Shown here: in pieces, positions 1-4,985 of the stretch
How the letters are laid out: each line of letters begins with the position of its first letter
Numbering within the stretch: the stretch's first letter is position 1
DNA from: JBGPLJ01 sp041486385
Lineage (GTDB): Bacteria; Pseudomonadota; Gammaproteobacteria; Steroidobacterales; Steroidobacteraceae
Direction: 5' to 3'
Length of the DNA stretch: 5,959 nucleotides
NCBI GenBank assembly: GCA_041486385.1
Contig: JBGPLJ010000233.1
Coordinates: 1-5,959 of the forward strand
Made by a program: the position numbers and the translations under genes
The notes under the pieces: generated by a model
What the model was told of the DNA's origin: nothing
Databases searched by the model: none
The model's input: the letters and a program-made list of their open reading frames with translations, nothing else

Positions 1-618
1 GGCTGCATTCTGAATCCCGCGCGACCGCGCGCGGTGTCAGCACGGCACATCGTCGGGCAGATGCTGCCGGATGTCGTCTTCGGTTGCCTGCAGCAGGCGA
101 TTCCGGACCGCGTGCCCGCTGAAGGCACGTCCTGCCTCTGGATGATCACCGTGCGCGGCGAGGATGCGCGCACCGGCACGCCGTTCGCGACCACCATAGT
201 CACGAACGGCGGCACGGGCGCGCGTCCAGGCGCCGACGGTTTGTCGGCCACCGCCTATCCGAGCGGCGTGCGGGGTACACCCGTGGAAATCGTGGAATCG
301 ATGACACCGCTCGTCTTCTGGCGCAAGGAACTGCGCGTGGGCAGCGGTGGCAGCGGCGAATGGCGTGGGGGCGATGGCCTCGAACTCGAAATCGAAAATC
401 GCAGCGGCCATCCGCTCGATCTGCTCGCGGCTTTCGATCGGATTCAACATCCACCGCGCGGCCGAAATGGCGGCGGTGACGGCGCGGCGGGTGAGCTTGG
501 CCTGATACACGCCGGACGCGCGCTCGCCGGCAAAGGCACACAACAAATTCCCGCGGGTGAAATTCTCCGCATCCGCACGCCGGGCGGCGGCGGCCTCGGT
601 GCATCAGGGAAGACGTAG
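1..618 (+). CDS. hyuB: Hydantoinase B / 5-oxoprolinase beta-type subunit, C-terminal part (5' end outside window)
   Basis: The frame is open from the first base, reading GCILNPARPRAVSARHIVGQ, so the gene starts upstream and about 205 C-terminal residues are visible of a family usually 500-600 residues long. The stretch matches the hydantoinase B family end: an L-N-P lead-in, PDRVPAEG, PSGVRGTPVEIVE, the Gly-rich SGGSGEWRGGDGLELE, and a PGGGGLG tail just before the stop. HyuB pairs with HyuA in cytoplasmic ATP-dependent opening of hydantoin or 5-oxoproline rings; this fragment does not show which substrate is used. HyuA would be expected upstream, or fused in a single longer protein. The stop (TAG, 616-618) lies inside the 3' end of the opposing yceH. 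No frameshift is seen. Family call is firm; substrate is unknown. Confidence 0.92.
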   Translation, partial: GCILNPARPRAVSARHIVGQMLPDVVFGCLQQAIPDRVPAEGTSCLWMITVRGEDARTGTPFATTIVTNGGTGARPGADGLSATAYPSGVRGTPVEIVESMTPLVFWRKELRVGSGGSGEWRGGDGLELEIENRSGHPLDLLAAFDRIQHPPRGRNGGGDGAAGELGLIHAGRALAGKGTQQIPAGEILRIRTPGGGGLGASGKT

Positions 619-1287
619 CTTCAGAGCCTCGATCTCGCGGCGCAACTCATCGACCACGGCCTCGAGCGAAGCGATGCGCGCATCGCGACTGCTGGCAGAC
701 GGCATTGCCTGCGATTCCGTAGCGGCCTGACTGGCGGCCTCACTGGCGGCCTGATTGGCGGCAATAGTCGCCTCCGGTGTGCCGCTGAAGAGATGTGCGA
801 AGCGTGCCTCGCGTTCACCCGGCGAGCGTTCGAGCCGTACGACGAAGGGGCCATCCGTGCGCGTCATGAGATTTTGCAGCGCCGCTTCCACTTCGGCCGC
901 GTCATTGAAACGGCACAGCCTGCTCGTGCGCGTGCGCAGTTCGCCCGGTGTCTGCGGTCCGCGCAGCAAGAGCTCGCACACGATCCCGCGCTCCTGCTCG
1001 GTGAACTGCAGCGAGCCGAACTGCGTGTTGCAGAAGAGATGCTTGTACTTCGTGACGCGTCCGCCGTAGCCCGAGCGGTCGCTCACCAGGTGCTTGCGCA
1101 TGAGCGCGTCGACGAGGTGCTGCACCTCACGCTCGTCGATTTCGAGCACCGGATCGCGGTTGCTCTTCTGATTGCAGGCGTTGGTGAGGGAGTTCAAGGA
1201 GAGCGGGTACTGATCGGGCGTCGAGACTTCCTTTTCGATCAGGCAGCCGATGACGCGGGCTTCGGGCGGGCTTAGTTCAATCTTCAT
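604..1287 (-). CDS. yceH: YceH family protein (DUF480/UPF0502), tandem winged-helix protein with C-terminal coiled coil
   Basis: With the ATG at 1287 the product has 227 residues and begins MKIELSPPEARVIGCLIEKE, aligning with the E. coli YceH N-terminus. Family hallmarks follow in order: TPDQYPLSLNSLTNACNQKS (about 23-42), RVTKYKH (77-83), LLRGPQTPGELRTR (107-120) and FVVRLERSPGEREARFAHLF (148-167). The family folds as two winged-helix domains; its cellular role is unsettled. A low-complexity linker of four-residue units (NQAA, SEAA, SQAA) covers roughly residues 174-189, then a short coiled coil (RIASLEAVVDELRREIEALK) ends the protein. Start choice is ambiguous. The ATG has no Shine-Dalgarno but fits the family. 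An in-frame TTG at 1329, 14 codons upstream, has AGGAG four bases before it (1334-1338). Converges with hyuB, overlapping by 15 bases. Confidence 0.95.
   Translation of the reverse strand: MKIELSPPEARVIGCLIEKEVSTPDQYPLSLNSLTNACNQKSNRDPVLEIDEREVQHLVDALMRKHLVSDRSGYGGRVTKYKHLFCNTQFGSLQFTEQERGIVCELLLRGPQTPGELRTRTSRLCRFNDAAEVEAALQNLMTRTDGPFVVRLERSPGEREARFAHLFSGTPEATIAANQAASEAASQAATESQAMPSASSRDARIASLEAVVDELRREIEALKLRLP
721..768. repeat. Four-copy 12-base imperfect tandem repeat inside yceH
   Basis: Units at 721-732, 733-744, 745-756 and 757-768 share GGCGGC followed by a six-base segment of the CTGACT type: CTGACT, CTCACT, CTGATT and the more diverged AATAGT. On the coding (minus) strand each unit encodes four residues, giving TIAA, NQAA, SEAA and SQAA. 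The unit length is a multiple of three, so copy-number change would lengthen or shorten the linker between the winged-helix part and the coiled coil without breaking the frame. Confidence 0.85.
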
Positions 1288-1294
1288 GGCGGCA

Positions 1295-1303
1295 AGAATA
1301 ACA
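1295..1303 (-). promoter_or_regulatory. Possible extended -10 element for yceH
   Basis: On the minus strand the bases read TG-T-TATTCT, an extended -10 form with 4 of 6 matches to TATAAT. Only seven bases separate it from the yceH ATG at 1287, so a transcript from it would begin at or next to the ATG and be leaderless. That would fit the lack of a Shine-Dalgarno at this ATG. No -35 hexamer is recognisable at 17 bases. This is a weak, purely sequence-based suggestion. Confidence 0.2.
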
Positions 1304-1321
1304 TCTGGATCATGCCGCACC

Positions 1322-1394
1322 GCCGACAAACGGCTCCTGCCCGCAGATGAGCGGCAGCGAGCCGACGAACGGAGCCAGGCAGCCGAACGAGCGG
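1322..1394. repeat. Direct repeat of a GCCGAC(A/G)AACGG motif in the yceH / small-gene intergenic region
   Basis: GCCGACAAACGGCTCC (1322-1337) and GCCGACGAACGGAGCC (1361-1376) agree at 13 of 16 bases. A shorter, more degenerate third copy, GCCGAACGAGCGG, lies at 1382-1394. The copies sit between divergent genes, where operators would be expected. The first two overlap the arms of the hairpin at 1331-1364, so part of their similarity may simply reflect that structure. Confidence 0.45.
1331..1364. promoter_or_regulatory. Imperfect hairpin in the yceH upstream region
   Basis: CGGCTC (1331-1336) pairs with GAGCCG (1359-1364), CTGCC (1337-1341) with GGCAG (1353-1357), and GC (1343-1344) with GC (1351-1352). 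This leaves single bulged C residues at 1342 and 1358 and a six-base loop AGATGA. The stem is 13 pairs in total and strongly GC. On the minus strand the 3' arm contains AGGAG (1334-1338), the Shine-Dalgarno that would serve the alternative TTG start at 1329, so an RNA of this strand could mask that site. No T-tract follows on either strand, so it does not look like a Rho-independent terminator. Confidence 0.5.
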
Positions 1395-1478
1395 TGAACC
1401 CTCGCCGGTACCCGCGGTATTACCCTGTGTGTGCGTCGCCCTGCTGACTCTTTCGTGATACCCCTCGCGTGCGACGCC

Positions 1479-1483
1479 GGAGG
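1479..1483 (+). promoter_or_regulatory. Ribosome binding site of the 68-codon gene
   Basis: A perfect GGAGG lies eight bases before the ATG at 1492. It is the main evidence that this short reading frame is translated and it fixes the start. No convincing -35/-10 pair was found between 1395 and 1478. Confidence 0.8.
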
Positions 1484-1491
1484 TTAGTGAC

Positions 1492-1698
1492 ATGACCCGA
1501 CAGACGAGTCCGACACCCGTCAGCGGCGCCGCTCAGCGGCGCTCGCACTCGGTGGAAGATCTCATCAAGACGCTGGTGCGTGACGGCTCCGCGCCCTCGA
1601 GCACCGTGGTTGTCGAGCATTCGGTATCCATTGCCGAAGATGAACCGGGGAGCGACCCGTACAATCACACCGGACGCTTCCGCAAGCTTTTCAAATAA
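1492..1698 (+). CDS. Small hypothetical protein (68 residues), function unknown
   Basis: I do not recognise this protein. It starts at an ATG with a perfect GGAGG eight bases upstream and ends at TAA (1696-1698). The N-terminal part is rich in Thr, Ser, Pro and Arg (MTRQTSPTPVSGAAQRRSHS). A likely helix follows (VEDLIKTLVRDG), then a possible strand segment (STVVVEHSVSIAEDE). The end is aromatic and basic, DPYNHTGRFRKLFK. There is no membrane segment, signal peptide, Cys pair or helix-turn-helix, so it is probably a small soluble cytoplasmic protein. The dehydrogenase ATG lies 44 bases after its stop on the same strand, so co-transcription is possible, though an AT-rich -10-like site at the gene end could serve the dehydrogenase separately. 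It looks real because of the ribosome binding site and ordered sequence; homology is untested. Confidence 0.7.
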   Translation: MTRQTSPTPVSGAAQRRSHSVEDLIKTLVRDGSAPSSTVVVEHSVSIAEDEPGSDPYNHTGRFRKLFK

Positions 1699-1699
1699 T
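1671..1699 (+). promoter_or_regulatory. Possible promoter for the dehydrogenase
   Basis: AATAAT at 1694-1699 matches the -10 consensus at 5 of 6 bases and sits in an AT-rich patch that stands out from the GC-rich surroundings. The hexamer 17 bases upstream, CGGACG (1671-1676), matches TTGACA at only three bases. Transcription would begin near 1706, giving a leader of about 37 bases with a good ribosome binding site. It overlaps the last codons of the small gene. Confidence 0.3.
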
Positions 1700-1728
1700 A
1701 CGTTTCGCTCTCACGCTATCATGGGCCG

Positions 1729-1734
1729 AGGAGG
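1729..1734 (+). promoter_or_regulatory. Ribosome binding site deciding the dehydrogenase start
   Basis: AGGAGG lies eight bases before the ATG at 1743. It matters because it places translation initiation upstream of the hydrophobic N-terminal segment, so that segment is part of the protein. Confidence 0.85.
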
Positions 1735-1742
1735 ACTCGCCC

Positions 1743-1841
1743 ATGCCTGTCGGTCGTGCTGCACTTCGCTTAGCCACTTTTCTGCCGGCCATAGCTCTAA
1801 CGGCCATTGCTCTGACGACAATCGTCTGCGTCGCGCGTGCC
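1743..1841 (+). other. Predicted signal peptide / membrane anchor of the dehydrogenase
   Basis: Codons 1-33 encode a short basic start (Arg5, Arg9), about 21 mostly hydrophobic residues, and an Ala-Arg-Ala site before Ala34. There is no twin-arginine motif and no lipobox. The hydrophobic run is longer than in many cleaved signals, so an uncleaved anchor is an alternative. Several codons here are A/T-ending (CTT, TTA, ACT, TTT, CTA, ATT, ACA), unlike the GC-ending codons of the rest of the gene. Confidence 0.7.
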
Positions 1842-2888
1842 GCGGACGCGCCGTCTGACACGACGCAACTCGTCAACGAAATCGGGCTGCATGTCGACGC
1901 GCATCCGGTACGCGAGCGGCCGGGCTGGAAATCGCCGCGCAGGATATTGGTTGCGGCGGTGGTGCATGACCAGATCGCAACCTGGCAGCAGATCGCCCCG
2001 CAGGTAAAGTTCATCGAGATTTCAGCCAACACGCCCGCGCGCGACATCGCGGAAGCCGACGCGTCGATCGGCGTCTGTTCTCCCGACATCGTTGCACAGG
2101 CCAGGAAACTTCAGTGGATCCAATTGCTCGCCGCGGGCGTCGAGCGCTGCGTGCAGCAGCCGCTGATCAAGGAGCGCCGCCCGCTCATCACCAACATGCA
2201 GCGTGTCGCCGCCGGCAGCATGGCGGAACATGTCCTGGGCCTGATGCTGGTGCTAAGTCGCAAACTCAACGTATTCCTCGCGGCCCAGCAGCACGCCCAG
2301 TGGCAAGCACCCGAGGACAACGGCCTGAAGCTTGAAGACCTGGAAGGCAAGACCTTGCTCGTCGTCGGACTCGGGGGCATCGGCACGGAAGTCGCCAAAC
2401 GCGCGCATGCATTCGGCATGCGCATCATCGCGACGCGTGCCAGCGGCCACGAAGGGCCCGACTACGTGAGTTACGTCGGACTCCCGAACGAACTGCCGAC
2501 ACTCAGCAAGCAGGCGGACTTCATCGTCAACTGCCTGCCGCTCACGCCTGCGACCACCGGCATCTTCAATGCCGCGTTCTTCGCGACGATGAAGCCATCC
2601 GCGTACTTCATCAGCGTTGGCCGCGGCCGCAGCACCGTCACGGCCGACCTCGTGGCCGCCCTCAAGGATCACCGGATCGCCGGCGCCGGGCTGGATGTAA
2701 CGGATCCGGAACCCCTGCCCTCGGAGAGCCCCCTCTGGGTCATGCAGAATGTGATCATCACGCCACACACTTCAGCGTACACGCCGATGGCCGACGAAAT
2801 CCGCGTGGCTGTCGTGCGTGAAAACCTGCGCCGTTACGTCGCGGGCGAGCCAATGCTGTCAGTTGTGGATATCGATCGCGGCTATTAG
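1743..2888 (+). CDS. D-isomer-specific 2-hydroxyacid dehydrogenase, GhrA-like, with an apparent N-terminal export signal
   Basis: The product has 381 residues. Residues 63-381 form a complete D-2-hydroxyacid dehydrogenase, a family that reduces 2-keto acids such as glyoxylate or hydroxypyruvate with NAD(P)H. The nucleotide-binding motif is GLGGIG (209-214). The expected catalytic residues are Arg294 in SVGRG, Glu323 in DPEP and His342 in TPHTS. Arg232 after the second strand of the Rossmann fold favours NADP over NAD. The ending VVDIDRGY resembles the E. coli GhrA ending. Residues 1-33 look like a Sec signal or membrane anchor: Arg5 and Arg9, a hydrophobic stretch at about 10-30, then ARA|AD. 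There is no ATG, GTG or TTG codon between codons 1 and 69, and codon 69 lies within the first strand of the fold, so the signal-bearing start is the only credible one. Export of such an enzyme is unusual. Substrate unknown. Confidence 0.93.
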   Translation: MPVGRAALRLATFLPAIALTAIALTTIVCVARAADAPSDTTQLVNEIGLHVDAHPVRERPGWKSPRRILVAAVVHDQIATWQQIAPQVKFIEISANTPARDIAEADASIGVCSPDIVAQARKLQWIQLLAAGVERCVQQPLIKERRPLITNMQRVAAGSMAEHVLGLMLVLSRKLNVFLAAQQHAQWQAPEDNGLKLEDLEGKTLLVVGLGGIGTEVAKRAHAFGMRIIATRASGHEGPDYVSYVGLPNELPTLSKQADFIVNCLPLTPATTGIFNAAFFATMKPSAYFISVGRGRSTVTADLVAALKDHRIAGAGLDVTDPEPLPSESPLWVMQNVIITPHTSAYTPMADEIRVAVVRENLRRYVAGEPMLSVVDIDRGY

Positions 2889-2905
2889 ATATGCAGGATG
2901 GGGTT

Positions 2906-2918
2906 GCGCGAGACGCGC
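2906..2918. other. Small GC hairpin between convergent genes
   Basis: GCGCG (2906-2910) pairs with CGCGC (2914-2918) around an AGA loop, in the 31-base gap between the dehydrogenase and permease stops. It could slow transcription from either side, but it is only five pairs long and no T-run follows on either strand, so calling it a terminator would go too far. Confidence 0.25.
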
Positions 2919-2919
2919 T

Positions 2920-4029
2920 CTAGTCGAGGCGTTTTCGAAAGCGCAGGCGCGCGGCACCGAGCGCGATCACGAAGAAGATCGTCAGTTTCCAGATCTGCGG
3001 GCTCAAATCCGTGAGCGCCGCGCCGCGCAGCACGATGCCGCGCACCATGACATTGAAATGGGTGAGCGGCAGCGCCTGGGCGATTAAGCGCGCCCCGCGC
3101 GGCATGCCATCGAACGGAAACATGAAGCCCGAGAGCAGCACCGAGGGCAGCATCGTGACGAAGGCCATTTGAAAGGCCTGGAACTGGGTCTGCGCAACCG
3201 TGGAGATCACGAGACCGAGCGTCAAGGTCGCCGCGATGTAGATCAAGGCCGCGAGATAGAGATCGATCAGCCGGCCGTTGATCGGCACGTCGAACAAGGC
3301 GTTGCCGACTGCCACAATCACCGTGGTCTGAATGAGCCCGATGAGAATGTAGGGTATGAGCTTCCCGGCCATGAGCTCCGCCGGACTCACGGGCGTTGTG
3401 ATCAGGAGCTCGAGATTCCCGCGCTCGCACTCGCGCACGATCGCACCCGCCGTGAACACCACCATCGTCATGTGCAAAATCATGCCGACGAGCGCGGGGA
3501 CGATCTGCACGGCCGTACGGCGTTCCGGGTTGTACAGCACACGCACTTCGAATCTCTGGGGCGCAAGCAGGAGCTGGCCGTGGCGCTGAAACACCGGCAG
3601 TTGTTTCAATGCGTTCGCGACATTCTCGAGCGAGGGCTGGCTGCCGTCGACCAGAATCTGTGCCGCGGGCCTATTGCCACCGAACTGGCCATCGATGAGG
3701 CGGCGCTCGAAATCGGCTGGAATCGCGACGGCGAAGACCACGGTCGAATCGCGCATCATCGCGTCGATTTCGCGGCTCGACTGCACGTGCTGGGTGACGT
3801 CGAGCACCTGCGAGGCCTCGAGCTCCGCGATGAATTCGCGCGACGCCGAGGAGCGCGCCTCATCGAGCACTGCCGCCCTGAGATGCCGCACATCGAAATT
3901 GATCGCGTAGCCAAAAAGCGTGATGAGGAGGAGCGGCACGCCGATGATGAGCCCGAAGGTCACCCGATCCCGCGCCAGTTGCAGAAATTCCTTGTGAGCC
4001 ACCGCTGCGATGCGCGCGACGGAAATCAT
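2920..4029 (-). CDS. ABC-2 type transporter permease (YbhS/YbhR/YhhJ-like)
   Basis: The product has 369 residues, normal for the family, and is the inner-membrane part of an ABC exporter. Layout: a cytoplasmic start with the family-typical AHKEFLQLARDR (about 11-22), a first membrane helix near 24-43, a large extracytoplasmic domain to about 175, then five hydrophobic segments near 176-198, 222-245, 254-280, 285-305 and 345-362. Between helices 2 and 3 lies ECERGNLELLITTPVSPAEL (200-219), the conserved cytoplasmic segment expected to contact the ATPase. The ATG overlaps the ATPase stop in an ATGA (4026-4029), with only a weak GGGGA upstream, so translation is probably coupled. E. coli ybhGFSR has two permease genes; only one is present here and the next gene is convergent, so the channel is presumably a homodimer unless a partner is encoded elsewhere. 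Confidence 0.94.
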   Translation of the reverse strand: MISVARIAAVAHKEFLQLARDRVTFGLIIGVPLLLITLFGYAINFDVRHLRAAVLDEARSSASREFIAELEASQVLDVTQHVQSSREIDAMMRDSTVVFAVAIPADFERRLIDGQFGGNRPAAQILVDGSQPSLENVANALKQLPVFQRHGQLLLAPQRFEVRVLYNPERRTAVQIVPALVGMILHMTMVVFTAGAIVRECERGNLELLITTPVSPAELMAGKLIPYILIGLIQTTVIVAVGNALFDVPINGRLIDLYLAALIYIAATLTLGLVISTVAQTQFQAFQMAFVTMLPSVLLSGFMFPFDGMPRGARLIAQALPLTHFNVMVRGIVLRGAALTDLSPQIWKLTIFFVIALGAARLRFRKRLD

Positions 4030-4985
4030 GCAGCCGTCCCCGCCGTGTGCGCCGCCGCGCGGCGCAAGCGCGTCGCCGCCACGAACACGTCCTCGAGACT
4101 CGCGGTCGTTGCATTCAGTTGCGCAGTGACACCCGCATCCTTGAGCCTCGCAGCCAAAACCGCCTGCGGGGAGACCACTGACTTTTGCATCATGACGCGC
4201 AGGCGCGTGCCGAGCTGCGCCGCACTCTCAAGGCCGGCAACGCCGGTGATTGCGTTGCGCGCGGCTACCGTATCCTCCGACATGATTTCGATGACATTCG
4301 CGTCGATTTCGGTCATCAGCTGCTGCGGCGTGCCTTCGGCGACGATGTTGCCGAGGTCGAGAATGGCGAGGCGATGGCAGCGCTCGGCTTCGTCCATGTA
4401 GTGAGTCGACACGAGAATCGTCGTGCCGCGCGCAACGATGACAAACAGCGATTCCCAGAAATCGCGCCGGCTCTGCGGATCGACGGCGCTCGTGGGTTCG
4501 TCGAGCAGCAGCAGATCCGGCTCATGGAGCGTCGCTGCCGCGAGCGCGAGACGCTGCTTCTGGCCGCCGCTCAGCGTGCCCGCGCGCTGCGGCATGAGCG
4601 CTCCAAGATCGTATTCGCGCATGCGCAACGCGATCCGCTCGCGCGCCGCCGGGCGCGCGAGCCCGAATACCTTCGCCATGAACTCGAGATTCTCACGCAC
4701 CGTGAGATCGTCCCAGAGCGAGAAGCGCTGAGTCATATAGCCGAGCTTGCGACGCACGATCTCCGCATCGCGCGGGACCTCGTTGCCGAGCACGTTTACG
4801 GTGCCGGAGGTGGGCCGAAGCAGACCGCAAAGCATGCGGATGGTCGTGGACTTCCCCGAACCGTTCGGCCCAAGAAAACCGTAGATGTGCGCGCGCGGAA
4901 TCTCGAGGTCGATGCCGTTGACGGCGAACTGCGTGCCAAAACGCTTGGCGAGACCGTGCGCGCGGATCGCGATATCGGCGGTCAT
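4026..4985 (-). CDS. ABC transporter ATP-binding protein of the export operon (YbhF-like, single domain)
   Basis: The product has 319 residues and is the cytoplasmic ATPase that powers the adjacent permease. All nucleotide-binding elements are intact: Walker A GPNGSGKST (39-47, Lys45), Q-loop Gln86 in YMTQRFSLWDD, signature LSGGQKQR (138-145), Walker B LLLLDEP (158-164, Glu163 catalytic), D-loop SAVD, and the switch His195 in STHYMDEAE. The C-terminal extension after about 230 ends with SLEDVFVAAT (296-305), usual for ATPases that partner ABC-2 permeases. E. coli YbhF carries two ATPase domains in one chain; this protein has one, so a homodimer is expected. The start overlaps the fusion-protein stop as TGATG (4983-4987). 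No Shine-Dalgarno is seen, again suggesting coupled translation. Confidence 0.97.
   Translation of the reverse strand: MTADIAIRAHGLAKRFGTQFAVNGIDLEIPRAHIYGFLGPNGSGKSTTIRMLCGLLRPTSGTVNVLGNEVPRDAEIVRRKLGYMTQRFSLWDDLTVRENLEFMAKVFGLARPAARERIALRMREYDLGALMPQRAGTLSGGQKQRLALAAATLHEPDLLLLDEPTSAVDPQSRRDFWESLFVIVARGTTILVSTHYMDEAERCHRLAILDLGNIVAEGTPQQLMTEIDANVIEIMSEDTVAARNAITGVAGLESAAQLGTRLRVMMQKSVVSPQAVLAARLKDAGVTAQLNATTASLEDVFVAATRLRRAAAHTAGTAA

Noticed and set aside
37..546. A 169-codon frame on the - strand opposite hyuB
   Set aside because: It is fully antisense to a clear hydantoinase B segment, with no family signature or ribosome binding site evident.
793..1275. A 160-codon + strand frame opposite yceH
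   Set aside because: yceH on the other strand matches its family throughout; this frame is a shadow.
1411..1424. CCCGCGGTATTACC, resembling a fragment of a conserved 16S rRNA segment
   Set aside because: The match is only a few bases, the AT order differs, and nothing around it looks like rRNA.
1433..1477. Inverted repeat GCGTCGC / GCGACGC in front of the small gene, considered as a leader structure
   Set aside because: Seven pairs with a 31-base loop are easily expected by chance in GC-rich DNA, and the ribosome binding site lies outside it.
1284..1493. A 69-codon - strand frame filling the intergenic gap
   Set aside because: It overlaps the hairpin and repeats, shows no recognisable protein features and would overlap the starts of both flanking genes.
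3169..4401. A 410-codon open frame on the + strand opposite the permease and ATPase
   Set aside because: It runs antisense to two genes with full family motifs, its product is rich in His, Arg, Asp and Glu without domain signatures, and long antisense frames are expected in GC-rich coding DNA.
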